Shown here one piece after another: positions 37,315-44,941 of a stretch of 64,000 bases of DNA (position 1 is the first letter of the stretch; each line of letters starts with the position of its first letter). The translations under genes were made by a program, and so were the position numbers. Origin of the DNA: Streptomyces platensis (GTDB lineage Bacteria > Actinomycetota > Actinomycetes > Streptomycetales > Streptomycetaceae); NCBI RefSeq assembly GCF_008704855.1, contig NZ_CP023691.1, forward strand, positions 5,146,001-5,210,000. Reading direction: 5' to 3'. The notes beneath the pieces were generated by a model. The model made no database searches. It was not told the origin of the DNA and saw only the letters and a list, made by a program, of their open reading frames with translations.

Positions 37315-38328
37315 CTACGGCACCAGGACGACCTTGCCCATGGTGGCGCGGGACTCCAGCGCCCGGTGGGCGGCGGCCGCCTCCGCCAGGGGGAAGCGCT
37401 GCACCACCGGCACCAGCCGGCCCGCCGCGGCCTCCGCCAGGGCCGCGGTCTCCAGGGTGCGCAGCGGGTTGTCGCCGCCGGCCCTGGCCAGCATCGGCGG
37501 GCCGAGGACCTGCTCCGACGTGATCCCGCGGGCCGCCAGCTCGCCCTCCGCGAACTCCAGCGGCCCGCCGGTGCGGAGGCCGCCGGAGGACCAGCCGAAG
37601 ACCAGATGACGACCCCCCTTGGCGAGCAGATCGACGGCCGCGCGCCCGGGGGCCCCGCCGACCGAGTCGAAGACGAGGGTGGCACCGGCCGCACCCCGGC
37701 CGTCGAGGAACGCCCGTACCAGGGACGGCCAGCCGTCATGGGTGTAGTCGACGGCGAGATCGGCGCCCAGTTCCCGGACGCGTGCCACTTTGGCCGCACC
37801 CCCGGCCAGGCCGATGACCGTGGCGCCGGTGTTCCGGGCGTGCTGGACGAGCAGGGAGCCGATGCCGCCGGCGGCCGCGGGGACGAGCGCGATGTCGTCG
37901 GCGGTGAGGCCGGCGAAGAGCAGGATGCCCATGGTGGTGCGACCGGTGCCGATCATGGCGACGGCCTGGGCCGCGTCCAGGCCCTCGGGAATCGCGTGCA
38001 GCCGTTCGGCGGCGACGACGGCGCGTTCCGCGTAGCCGCCGGGGGCCGTGCCCAGGTGGGCGACGACGCGCCGGCCGAGCCAGTCGGGGTCGGTGCCCTC
38101 GCCGAGCGCCTCGACCGTGCCGGCGACTTCCCGCCCGGGCACGGTCGGCAGCTCGGGGAGCGGCAGCGGCCCGCCCGGTGTGCCCTCGCGCAGGGCGGTG
38201 TCCAGGAGGTGGACTCCGGCCGCCGCCACCGCGATCCGGACCTCCCCGGGCCCCGGGCGCGGGTCCTCGACCGTCTCGTGGCGGAGGTTCTCGGCGGGGC
38301 CGAAGGTGTGCAGCCGTATCGCGTGCAT
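37315..38328 (-). CDS. Quinone oxidoreductase-like, zinc-free MDR; probable SoxR target
   Basis: 337 residues from ATG 38328, with AAGGAGA upstream. Medium-chain dehydrogenase/reductase fold: GPAENLRHETVEDPRPGPGE, VPGREVAGTVEAL and the NADPH loop LVPAAAGGIGSLLVQHARN. The structural-zinc Cys cluster is absent, as in quinone oxidoreductases. A textbook SoxR-type operator (38387-38406) lies in its promoter. From memory, a reductase in the matching S. coelicolor region (SCO4266) belongs to the SoxR regulon that responds to redox-active antibiotics. Function would be reduction of quinones such as actinorhodin-like pigments. Confidence 0.88.
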   Translation of the reverse strand: MHAIRLHTFGPAENLRHETVEDPRPGPGEVRIAVAAAGVHLLDTALREGTPGGPLPLPELPTVPGREVAGTVEALGEGTDPDWLGRRVVAHLGTAPGGYAERAVVAAERLHAIPEGLDAAQAVAMIGTGRTTMGILLFAGLTADDIALVPAAAGGIGSLLVQHARNTGATVIGLAGGAAKVARVRELGADLAVDYTHDGWPSLVRAFLDGRGAAGATLVFDSVGGAPGRAAVDLLAKGGRHLVFGWSSGGLRTGGPLEFAEGELAARGITSEQVLGPPMLARAGGDNPLRTLETAALAEAAAGRLVPVVQRFPLAEAAAAHRALESRATMGKVVLVP

Positions 38329-38386
38329 GGCGGTGTCTCCTTGGGGAGCGGGTCCTGGTGGGTGGGCAACCACTCGCCACTCTGTT

Positions 38387-38406
38387 ACCTCAAGGTTGGT
38401 TGAGGT
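38387..38406 (-). promoter_or_regulatory. SoxR-type operator
   Basis: ACCTCAAGGTTGGTTGAGGT has the CCTCAA-N6-TTGAGG architecture of SoxR boxes, with the same spacing as the E. coli site. On the minus strand a TTGACC (-35-like) overlaps its outer edge and CAGAGT (-10-like) follows 19 bp later. That long spacer is typical of MerR-family promoters. It is 60-80 bp upstream of the oxidoreductase start. No soxR gene is in the window. Confidence 0.82.
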
Positions 38407-38511
38407 CAAGGCGGTTCGTACGGCGCGGTCCGGCGGGGTGTCCCGCGGCGGGGGGCGTTCGCAAATCAACAAGACCCGCCCGACCGACTACTCCCGCGAA
38501 GGCGTCCTGCA

Positions 38512-38664
38512 GTGGGTGGTGCAGTGGATGCACGCGCAGAACACCGTCGTCTGGACGAGACCGCCCACAGCTTGGACGAGATCTACCGGCCCCGCCCCGA
38601 AGACCGGGAGCGCGAACTCGCCGCGGCACGGCGAGCGATCGCCTTGGACGACGAACAGCAGTAG
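38512..38664 (+). CDS. Possible 50-residue protein or gene remnant
   Basis: From GTG 38512 a frame runs to TAG 38662. The C-terminal 40 residues look like real protein: LDETAHSLDEIYRPRPEDRE followed by an Ala/Arg helix. There is no ribosome site. It may be the 3' end of a decayed gene, with an upstream out-of-frame piece (YSREGVLQWVVQWMHAQ) immediately before. No family was recognised. Confidence 0.3.
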   Translation: MGGAVDARAEHRRLDETAHSLDEIYRPRPEDRERELAAARRAIALDDEQQ

Positions 38665-38835
38665 CCCCGACGCCCGCGCAGCGACCTACACCATCGCGAG
38701 GGGGACTGGTTCGAGCAGGCTGTCTCGCCCCGCTTCCGACTGGGGGAGACAGCCCTTCGCGCGAGCCCAGCTTCGCTGCGGATGCGTGGGAGCTCTCGCG
38801 TGCCACGACGGCTCCCCGCTGTCCAGCCCCGGCGC

Positions 38836-39486
38836 TCAGTTACCCGTGGTGGCGAGCTTCGCTGCGAAGCCGAGGAAGAGGGCGCCGGCTCCGGTGGTCA
38901 GCCCGGCCGACAGCCGCCGGCGACGGCGGAACTGGGCCGCGAGATACGTCCCGCCGAGGATGAGCAGTGTCACGTAACTCACGCTGATCATCTGGTAGAT
39001 CAGTGCGAGCAGCCCGAAGGAAAACACCGGCTGGGGATAGGACGGGTCCACAAACTGCACGAAGAAAGAGAGGAAGAAGAGGATCGCCTTCGGGTTGAGC
39101 AGAGTGATCAGCAGCGACCGGCGGAACGGCCGCTCGTCGTCCTGCGCGCCCTCCGGGCTCTCGGCCGGTGCGGCCGTCTTCGGGGTGCGCCACATCTCCC
39201 AGGCTCCGCGGATCATCCCGACAGCGATCCAGGCCAGATAGCCGGCCCCCGCGTACTTGATGACCGAGAAGACGAGTTCGTTGGCACGCAGCAGCGAAGA
39301 GAGCCCTGCGGCGGTGAGCAGCATCAAAAGGGTCTCACCGAGGAACACGCCCGCCGCCGCCCGGTACCCGGTCCGCACCCCGCGCCGTGCCGCCACGGAC
39401 AGCGTGTAGAGGGAACTCGGCCCCGGCAGCAGAATGATGAGCAGTGTCCCCAGGGCGTAGGTGGAAAGGTTGGACACTCCCAGCAT
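38836..39486 (-). CDS. LysE/RhtB-family exporter (LeuE-like)
   Basis: 216 residues from ATG 39486, preceded by GGGAGAGA. Six hydrophobic segments, with the family signature LLPGPSSLYTLSVAARRGVR near the first helix and FRRSLLITLLNPKAILFFLS between helices 3 and 4. Family members export amino acids and their derivatives by proton antiport. It starts 52 bp after the radical SAM gene on the same strand, so they form an operon. That suggests the exporter removes the product of the radical SAM enzyme or a related amino acid. Confidence 0.86.
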   Translation of the reverse strand: MLGVSNLSTYALGTLLIILLPGPSSLYTLSVAARRGVRTGYRAAAGVFLGETLLMLLTAAGLSSLLRANELVFSVIKYAGAGYLAWIAVGMIRGAWEMWRTPKTAAPAESPEGAQDDERPFRRSLLITLLNPKAILFFLSFFVQFVDPSYPQPVFSFGLLALIYQMISVSYVTLLILGGTYLAAQFRRRRRLSAGLTTGAGALFLGFAAKLATTGN

Positions 39487-39538
39487 CAGCTTCTCTCCCT
39501 TCGTGATGGCTGCGGCTGTCCGGCGTGGTCGCCGGTGA

Positions 39539-41032
39539 CTAGCCGACGTTGTTGCCGGTGCGTACGTTGTGTGCCATGACCAGCTGATCGACATCCGCGA
39601 TCCGCTGTAGAGCGTGGTCCTCGGTGATGTGAGTGAAGTGCTCGGCCCATACGGCCGCGAGTTCGTCGATGTCGAGCAGGTCTTGTTCGCCGAACCGCTC
39701 GTAGAGCTCCGCCCGCTTCTCGGGGGTCACGGTGATGTCCAGGTCGGCCAGGTACGTGTCGATCTCCGCGCTGCTCTTGAAGAACGACGGCTTCTCGTAG
39801 TCGACGAGAATGTCCCACGCCGGGCTGTTGGGCAGTGGGATGAACCGGGAGAACTCGACGGACGACAGCTCGACCTCGCCCAGCATCTGCCGGATGCCCT
39901 CGATCGTCCGGTCCAGCGTCTGCGGGCGCTCGCCCGCTGCCCCTGCGATGTACGAGGCGTGCACGGAGATCCCGGCCTTGTTGAGCAGCCGGATCGCCTC
40001 CAGGTTCGTCGCGGCGGTGGTCTTGTTCTTCCGCTGCGCCTCCAGCATCTCGGGGTCGGCGGCGTCGAGTCCGATGTTCACCCGGGTCACGCCGAGGCGG
40101 CGGCACTTGTCCACGTTGTTGCGCTTGGTCAGGCCCAGCGCTCGCGCGTACACCATGACCTCTAGCTCACCGTTGTCGATGCGGCGGCGGAGGTGCGGGG
40201 GAGTGGCGTCGATGAGGGCGTCGACATAACGCGGGCTGGCGGTGAAACTGTCGTATACCTCGAAGAACAGGTTGATACCGAATTCCCGGTTGTAGATGTC
40301 CACCGCCTTCCAGAATCCGCTCGGTTCGCCCGTGTTGACGGTGAGATCGGCAATGCTGCAATAGGTGCAGCGCTTGTATCCGTTCTCACAGCCGCGGGCG
40401 TTGTTCACGGTGATGGGTATGACCGTGCGGTCATGCAGATGTCCGAACTGCTCGCGGTAGTTCCGGGCGTATGCGTCGAGTTCGTCGCGTATGAACGCTA
40501 GGTCCGGAATCGTGTTGCGCGCGGCGAGCGCGTATCGGGGCGCGGGATTGGAGACGATCATTTCGCCTTGACGGTGGACGAGCGAGGAGACGTCCGTCAC
40601 GGGGGTGCCGGACAGTAGCGCGCCGACCAGTTCCACGAAGGGCGTCTCGCCCATGTCGTTGGCGACGATGTAGTCGATGGAGGGCCGGTTGGCCAGGATG
40701 CGTTCGGGGAAGAAGCCGGCGTGGTCGTCCCCGAGGACCACCATGGCGCCGGCCTGTTTCGCGGTATCGGCGATCTTGAGTGCTTCGCTGTAGGTGGGGG
40801 TCAGCGCACTCACTCCGACGAGGTCCGGCCCGAATTCCTGCACAATTTTCTGCACTTCAACCGTGTTGCTGATACCCCCGTCGACCACGCGTGCCTCCAC
40901 CTGGTCGCCGAAGGCGTCGCGTATCGCCGTGGCGAGCTGAATGACGCCGATATGGGGATAGCAGGCGTAGTTGGAAGCGTTGCCGTTAGCGGTGGGGTTC
41001 GGGGCGTTTGCTAGCAGCACCTTGAGCGGCAT
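39539..41032 (-). CDS. Cobalamin-binding-type radical SAM enzyme
   Basis: 497 residues from ATG 41032, with GAAGGGA upstream. Residues 1-140 have a Rossmann-like B12-binding domain (VLLANAPNPTANGN, PDLVGVSALTPTYSEALKIA, AGAMVVLGDDHAGFFPERIL). The radical SAM core follows from about 205, with candidate cluster cysteines Cys215, Cys222 and Cys225. The spacing is C-x6-C-x2-C, not the usual C-x3-C-x2-C. GLTKRNNVDKCRRLGVTRVN and FSRFIPLPNSPAW fit the core and the SAM-contact region. Codon use is less G+C-biased than in the neighbours, suggesting transfer. The reaction may be a methylation or rearrangement; the substrate is unknown. Operon with the LysE-type exporter. Confidence 0.85.
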   Translation of the reverse strand: MPLKVLLANAPNPTANGNASNYACYPHIGVIQLATAIRDAFGDQVEARVVDGGISNTVEVQKIVQEFGPDLVGVSALTPTYSEALKIADTAKQAGAMVVLGDDHAGFFPERILANRPSIDYIVANDMGETPFVELVGALLSGTPVTDVSSLVHRQGEMIVSNPAPRYALAARNTIPDLAFIRDELDAYARNYREQFGHLHDRTVIPITVNNARGCENGYKRCTYCSIADLTVNTGEPSGFWKAVDIYNREFGINLFFEVYDSFTASPRYVDALIDATPPHLRRRIDNGELEVMVYARALGLTKRNNVDKCRRLGVTRVNIGLDAADPEMLEAQRKNKTTAATNLEAIRLLNKAGISVHASYIAGAAGERPQTLDRTIEGIRQMLGEVELSSVEFSRFIPLPNSPAWDILVDYEKPSFFKSSAEIDTYLADLDITVTPEKRAELYERFGEQDLLDIDELAAVWAEHFTHITEDHALQRIADVDQLVMAHNVRTGNNVG

Positions 41033-41620
41033 TCATTTCCCTTCGCCACGAAGATCGGTCCTTGATCGTGACGGCGTAGATAACTCGTGTCATCCCCCTT
41101 TGGTGATTTCCGGCCGCCCGCCGGACCGACCGCTCGCGAGACACATTTCGGCACCCTTGAAGGGTGTTGGTACGTGGGTCCTACAGGCACTCTCGGCGGC
41201 GTGCCCAGGGAAGGAGCAGGCTGTTGCGTCCGGACGGAGAGCGAACGAAATCGGCCGATCACACACCCGCTTCCCGTGGGCAAGCTCCAACGGGATCGGC
41301 CGAAAGATGTCGCCCAGCAAAGCCCGAAGAGTGCGAGGGGGCTTGCTGGGAGCAGAAACCGGCCTATCCGAGATGCTTCGAGCGCATCGCTCATGGGCCA
41401 CCAGGACAGTGTGAAGTCCTCCTTGGAAGCGGTGAGGTCCTGCCGTCCAAGGGGTGCGTGGTTTACAGGTCTCCCTGCTCGACGCCCGCGCTGAGCAGGT
41501 CGGTCAGGCCTGGAGGTGGGTGGCGGGTCCCGGCCGTGTGGCGGTGTCGTGTCGCCTCGACGGCCGCACCCCGCAACGCAGTGGGCCGGCCACAGGGCAG
41601 CTGCACCACCCACGCCGACG
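41033..41620. repeat. 588-bp gene-poor region with an inverted repeat
   Basis: No convincing gene. TCGGCCGATC at 41251-41260 and its exact complement at 41294-41303 form a 10-bp stem around a 33-nt loop. The loop contains a smaller CCCGCTTCCCGTGGG pairing. The region separates the start of the radical SAM gene from the 3' end of the small membrane-peptide gene and must include the promoter of the former. Several overlapping frames are open on both strands but lack ribosome sites and recognisable sequence. Confidence 0.5.
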
Positions 41621-41815
41621 TCAATCAGAGGAGCACGGCGAGTTCTCAGTGTTTCCGCCGGGCTCTGGCCGCTGCGCCCTATGGACGCAGTCCCCTCGCT
41701 TTCGCCGCCGGTGAATCACGCCCGCGCCGACAGCAGTGATCCCGGCTGTGATCACGCTGGCGGGCAGCTGGGTCAGCAACCCCTGGGCCAGCAGGTTCAG
41801 CACTGTGTCGAGCAT
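41621..41815 (-). CDS. Small single-pass membrane peptide, 64 aa
   Basis: The ATG at 41815 has a near-perfect ribosome site (AGGAGG, five nt away). Residues 1-33 are hydrophobic (MLDTVLNLLAQGLLTQLPAS, then VITAGITAVGAGVI). They are followed by a basic stop-transfer cluster (HRRRKRGD) and a hydrophilic tail. The size and shape resemble holin-like or type I toxin-like peptides, or a membrane anchor or partner for an adjacent protein. It is divergent from the HTH-TPR gene with 174 bp between. No family is recognised with confidence. Confidence 0.65.
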   Translation of the reverse strand: MLDTVLNLLAQGLLTQLPASVITAGITAVGAGVIHRRRKRGDCVHRAQRPEPGGNTENSPCSSD

Positions 41816-41942
41816 CGTGTCCTCCTGAGTGTGCCGCTCGGTCTCACCCAGGCTCGGACGACAGAAGCAGCCGTTGACGTGGGCCTACGGTCCAGCACAA
41901 CTCAACACATCACCGCACGCCTTCGGACGCTGTACTTTGTCC

Positions 41943-41970
41943 GTTGGACAGCGTTGGACAGTTCTGGACA
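41943..41970 (+). promoter_or_regulatory. Iterated TTGGACAG tract upstream of TPR gene
   Basis: GTTGGACA occurs at 41943 and 41953 and a variant GTTCTGGACA at 41961-41970, about 10 bp apart and on the same helix face. It ends 20 bp before the start codon of the HTH-TPR gene. It could be an operator for that protein's own HTH, but this is inference. Confidence 0.4.
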
Positions 41971-41989
41971 GCTACTTACGGGGACGCTC

Positions 41990-43639
41990 ATGGCCAAACT
42001 CACCGCACCGTTATTCGCCCCGGGCCCACGGCTGCGGCTGAACGATGAGTTGCACACTTTGCACCGACGCGGCGGGTGGCCTTCAGTGCGCGAACTGGCT
42101 CGCGCGCTCGGCACCGGAGTGGCCAGCTCGAGCCGGATACACGACGCCTTCACAAAGCCTCGCCTCCCCGGGTGGGGGCTGGTGGAAGTGCTCGTAGCTG
42201 AGCTGGCAGGCCGTGTACCGGGTGGTGCGCCGGTAGAGCACGAAGTCAAGAGATTCCACGATCTGTGGGACGCGGCTGCTGCTGAAGACTCCTCCGGGCC
42301 CGCGACCACTCTGGACGCTGCCATCCAAGCCGCGGTAGACAGCAGGAACTACGCGGGTGCGATCAGACTGGGCACACAGTTGCTGGCCGCGTCCGCATTG
42401 GCCCAGGACCATCCCCAGAACCTCCAACGCCGGCACCAGCTCGCCGATTGGCGCGGGCATGCTGGCAAAGCTGCGGAGGCTGCAGCCGCCTTCGCGGACC
42501 TCGTGCGAGACATGACCCGCGTCCACGGCCCCGACCACCCCGACACCCTGGACGCTCGGCACGACGCTGCCTACTGGAGCGGGGAGGCCGGCGGCGCCGC
42601 GGAGGCTGCAGCCGCCTTCGCGGACCTCGTGCGAGACATGACCCGCGTCCACGGCCCCGACCACCCCGACACCCTCGCCGCCCGGCATAACGCTGCCTCC
42701 TGGAGCGGGGAGACGGGCGGAGCCGCGGAGGCTGCAGCCGCCTTCGCGGACCTCGTGCGGGACACAATCCGCGTCCAGGGGCCCGACCACCCCGACACCC
42801 TCGACGCCCGGGGACATCTCGCCCGCTGGAGCGGGGAGGCCGGCGGCGCCGCAGAGGCTGCAGCCGCCTTCGCGGACCTCGTGCAAGACATGACCCGCGT
42901 CCAGGGGCCCGACCACCCTGACACCCTCGACGCCCTGCACGACGCTGCCCACTGGCATGGACTCACCGGCGATATTGAGGAGGCTGCAGCCCTCTTCACG
43001 GATCTTGCCCGAGACATGGCCCGCGTCCACGGCCACGACCACCCCGACACCCTGGACGCTCGGCACTACGCTGCCTACTGGCGGGGGGAGGCCGGCGGCG
43101 CCGCGGAGGCTGCAGCCGCCTTCGCGGACCTCGTGCGGGACACAACCCGCGTCCACGGCCCTGACCACCCCGACACCCTCGCCGCCCGGCATAACGCTGC
43201 CTACTGGCGGGGGGAGGCCGGCGGCGCCGCGGAGGCTGCAGCCGCCTTCGCGGACCTCGTGCAAGACATGACCCGCGTCCAGGGGCCCGACGACCCCGAC
43301 ACCCTCGACGCCCGGGGACATCTCGCCCGCTGGCGCGGGGAGGCCGGCGGCGCCGCAGAGGCCGCAGCCGCCCTCGCGGACCTCGTGCGGGACACAACCC
43401 GCGTCCACGGCCCCGACCACCCCGACACCCTCGACGCCCGGGGACGTCTCGCACACTGGCGCGGGCATGCCGGTGACGCCGCCGGCGCGGTAGTCGCCCT
43501 CACGGACCTCGTACAAGACCGGACCCGCGTCCAAGGCACCGACCACCCCGACACCTTGGCCAGTCAAGAGGCGCTCTTGACCTGGAGAGGTAGGGACTAC
43601 CTGCGCTCCCCCCTTACACAGCCAGATGCTCCAGCCTGA
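41990..43639 (+). CDS. HTH protein with nine near-identical TPR units
   Basis: 549 residues from ATG 41990. Residues 12-100 resemble the helix-turn-helix found at the N-terminus of many Streptomyces STAND/TPR proteins (RLRLNDELHTLHRRGGWPSV, RELARALGTGVASSSRIHDA). From about residue 153 to 530 there are nine 42-residue repeats with the core RVHGPDHPDTLDAR and GEAGGAAEAAAAFADLVRD, of the TPR_10/12 (kinesin light chain-like) type. The NB-ARC ATPase that normally sits between such domains is missing, so this is an HTH-TPR fusion or a deletion derivative. The repeats are 126 bp at DNA level and highly homogenised. Divergent from the small membrane peptide gene. Confidence 0.78.
   Translation: MAKLTAPLFAPGPRLRLNDELHTLHRRGGWPSVRELARALGTGVASSSRIHDAFTKPRLPGWGLVEVLVAELAGRVPGGAPVEHEVKRFHDLWDAAAAEDSSGPATTLDAAIQAAVDSRNYAGAIRLGTQLLAASALAQDHPQNLQRRHQLADWRGHAGKAAEAAAAFADLVRDMTRVHGPDHPDTLDARHDAAYWSGEAGGAAEAAAAFADLVRDMTRVHGPDHPDTLAARHNAASWSGETGGAAEAAAAFADLVRDTIRVQGPDHPDTLDARGHLARWSGEAGGAAEAAAAFADLVQDMTRVQGPDHPDTLDALHDAAHWHGLTGDIEEAAALFTDLARDMARVHGHDHPDTLDARHYAAYWRGEAGGAAEAAAAFADLVRDTTRVHGPDHPDTLAARHNAAYWRGEAGGAAEAAAAFADLVQDMTRVQGPDDPDTLDARGHLARWRGEAGGAAEAAAALADLVRDTTRVHGPDHPDTLDARGRLAHWRGHAGDAAGAVVALTDLVQDRTRVQGTDHPDTLASQEALLTWRGRDYLRSPLTQPDAPA
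42447..43580 (+). repeat. Nine-copy 126-bp coding tandem repeat
   Basis: The string GCGGAGGC recurs at 42473, 42599, 42725, 43103 and 43229. Variants lie at 42851, 42977, 43355 and 43481, always exactly 126 bp apart. Units share long identical blocks (for example GCAGCCGCCTTCGCGGACCT), while the fifth and ninth are the most diverged. Copy number is likely to vary through recombination without loss of frame. Confidence 0.9.
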
Positions 43640-43642
43640 CCT

Positions 43643-43918
43643 GTGCACTCAAGCACCCCGGTCGCGGCTCGTGTCGAGGGCGACAAGCGCCTCGAAGGGG
43701 CGCCCGACCGCGACCGGGACGGCTGGCTCCGGACGGCTGCCAACCTGACCGCCTCTGCGGATCTGAACGAAGCCACTGTCCAGGTCTACGAGGAGCTGAT
43801 CGGCGCCGAGCCGGCCCTCGCCGACGAACACCGCGTCGGCGCCGCGGAGCGCCGCGGGTACGCCGAGGAGAACCGCCGCTTCGCCCAACTCGCTCTAAAG
43901 CGAGCCGGGAAGCTGTAG
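43643..43918 (+). CDS. Hypothetical helical protein or 3' gene fragment, 91 aa
   Basis: GTG 43643 starts three bases after the TPR gene stop, but there is no Shine-Dalgarno. The second half is a plausible amphipathic helical protein (DLNEATVQVYEELIGAEPAL, GYAEENRRFAQLALKRAGKL). The first 25 residues look non-conserved. It may be translationally coupled to the TPR gene, or the tail of a larger lost gene. No family recognised. A hairpin follows. Confidence 0.42.
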   Translation: MHSSTPVAARVEGDKRLEGAPDRDRDGWLRTAANLTASADLNEATVQVYEELIGAEPALADEHRVGAAERRGYAEENRRFAQLALKRAGKL

Positions 43919-43944
43919 GGCCCCCACCGCACGGCGACGCGCGC

Positions 43945-43976
43945 CCGAAGGGCCGACGATTCGTCCGGCCCCTTCG
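43945..43976 (+). terminator. Hairpin after the TPR region
   Basis: CCGAAGGGCCG at 43945-43955 pairs with CGGCCCCTTCGG near 43965-43976, with one bulged base. It probably ends transcription from the TPR gene region. Confidence 0.6.
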
Positions 43977-44195
43977 GCGTATCCGTGCCGGGGGAGCCGA
44001 ACACGCTGGCCGTCGCCGGGTGCGCGGCTTGCCCCGGGTCGTGCGGGGCGCGTGCGAGGGGAGTTGCGTGGCTGAGCCGACGGTGAGGCAGGGCCGGTGG
44101 CCGTAACAGCCAGGCCGGCGAAGGCGACTGGTGCGAGCTGTCGCCGCTGAGCCGAGCCGCGCTGGATCGGTGGCTGCCGTTGCGCGCAGAGCTAG

Positions 44196-44617
44196 TACTG
44201 CAACAGTGTTTGTGCTGATGGGTGGTCAGTTCTATGGGCTGTGGCCGCGTCGTGTGTAGTGGCAGATGTGGGCTTGGTGTTGGCGTCTGCGGCGCCAGTG
44301 TGACCAATGCAGGACGGGCTCGACGGGTGGGGGCTGGCGGTCGGTGAGGCGGGTGATCAGGCGCCTGATCTCGGCGAGGCTGAGGTGGATGAGCTCGGAG
44401 GATCCGTTTCTGCTTTTCCGGCATCGAGTGCACGGGCCCGCAGGACGGTCAGGCAGGCGTGTGCGGCCATGGCCAGGTGATGTGCCGGTACCAGCCTGGA
44501 TAGCGGCGGACGTGGTAATCGTCCAGGCCGCACCCCTGCTTCGCAGTCCGGAAGCATTCTTCGACGGCCCACCGGCTGCCCGCGAACCCAACCGTCACGG
44601 CAAACACCGTTGCAGTA
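44196..44617. mobile_element. 422-bp internally deleted IS701-family element
   Basis: The ends are inverted repeats TACTGCAACAGTGTTTG (44196-44212) and, on the other strand from 44617, TACTGCAACGGTGTTTG (16 of 17 identical). CTAG directly flanks both ends (44192-44195 and 44618-44621) as a 4-bp target duplication. It contains only the C-terminal third of a transposase with two frameshifts. It sits inside the integrase-like gene and adds 426 bp, a multiple of three. It is non-autonomous but could be mobilised by a full-length relative. Confidence 0.88.
44232..44617 (-). pseudogene. IS701-family transposase, C-terminal remnant
   Basis: The frames read VTVGFAGSRWAVEECFRTAK, CGLDDYHVRRYPGWYRHIT, then after a one-base loss AMAAHACLTVLRARALDAGK. 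After a second shift they read LIHLSLAEIRRLITRLTDRQ and HWSHWRRRRQHQAHICHYTR, ending at 44232. The RWxxEECF...K and YPGWYRHITLAMxAH strings are hallmarks of IS701-type DDE transposases. The N-terminal two thirds, including the first two catalytic Asp, are absent. Confidence 0.88.
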
Positions 44618-44941
44618 CTAGCCCAACACGCCCACGGCACCAGCCGGCTGTGGGTCTCCCTGTGGCGCAACCACGACGGTCACCCGGGCGAGGAAGGCGC
44701 CACGCTCAACCGTCCGCCCGGCATGCCGCTGGAGGAGAACGGACTGATCACCAGCTATCGCCGGGGCCGTGCCCGGTACGGGTTCGCCGACATGCCGCCT
44801 CCGAAGCTGGAGCAGCTGCGCAGGGCGGTCCTCGCCGAGCATCGCGGTGTTTCCGCAGGTCGGAGCGCATTGTCAGTGGCATGGTTCACGATGGGTGGGC
44901 AGGCGCGAAGGTTGACGGACGGCAGGGAAGGCGGTGATCGC

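Larger units (their letters stand above)
44087..44851 (+). pseudogene. Integrase-like gene split by an IS derivative
   Basis: Before the insertion the plus frame reads CELSPLSRAALDRWLPLRAE. After it, in the same frame, come HGTSRLWVSLWRNHDGHPGE, GMPLEENGLITSYRRGRARY and PPPKLEQLRRAVLAE. Removing the 422-bp element and one CTAG copy restores one continuous frame. The pattern (RWLxxRxEL, LWVSLxRNHDG, EQLRRAV) resembles a region of Streptomyces tyrosine recombinase-like proteins. The catalytic Arg-His-Arg-Tyr set is not visible, so the family call is tentative. A TGA at 44084 closes the frame upstream, and the 3' end runs without a stop into the pentapeptide gene. Both ends are therefore truncated. 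Confidence 0.5.

Noticed and set aside
41087..41494. Plus-strand frame of 135 codons in the region before the TPR gene
   Set aside because: No ribosome site, no recognisable sequence, and overlapping frames are open on both strands.
42447..43580. Regular direct repeats resembling a CRISPR-like array
   Set aside because: The 126-bp period is in frame and encodes TPR units; there are no unique spacers and no cas genes.
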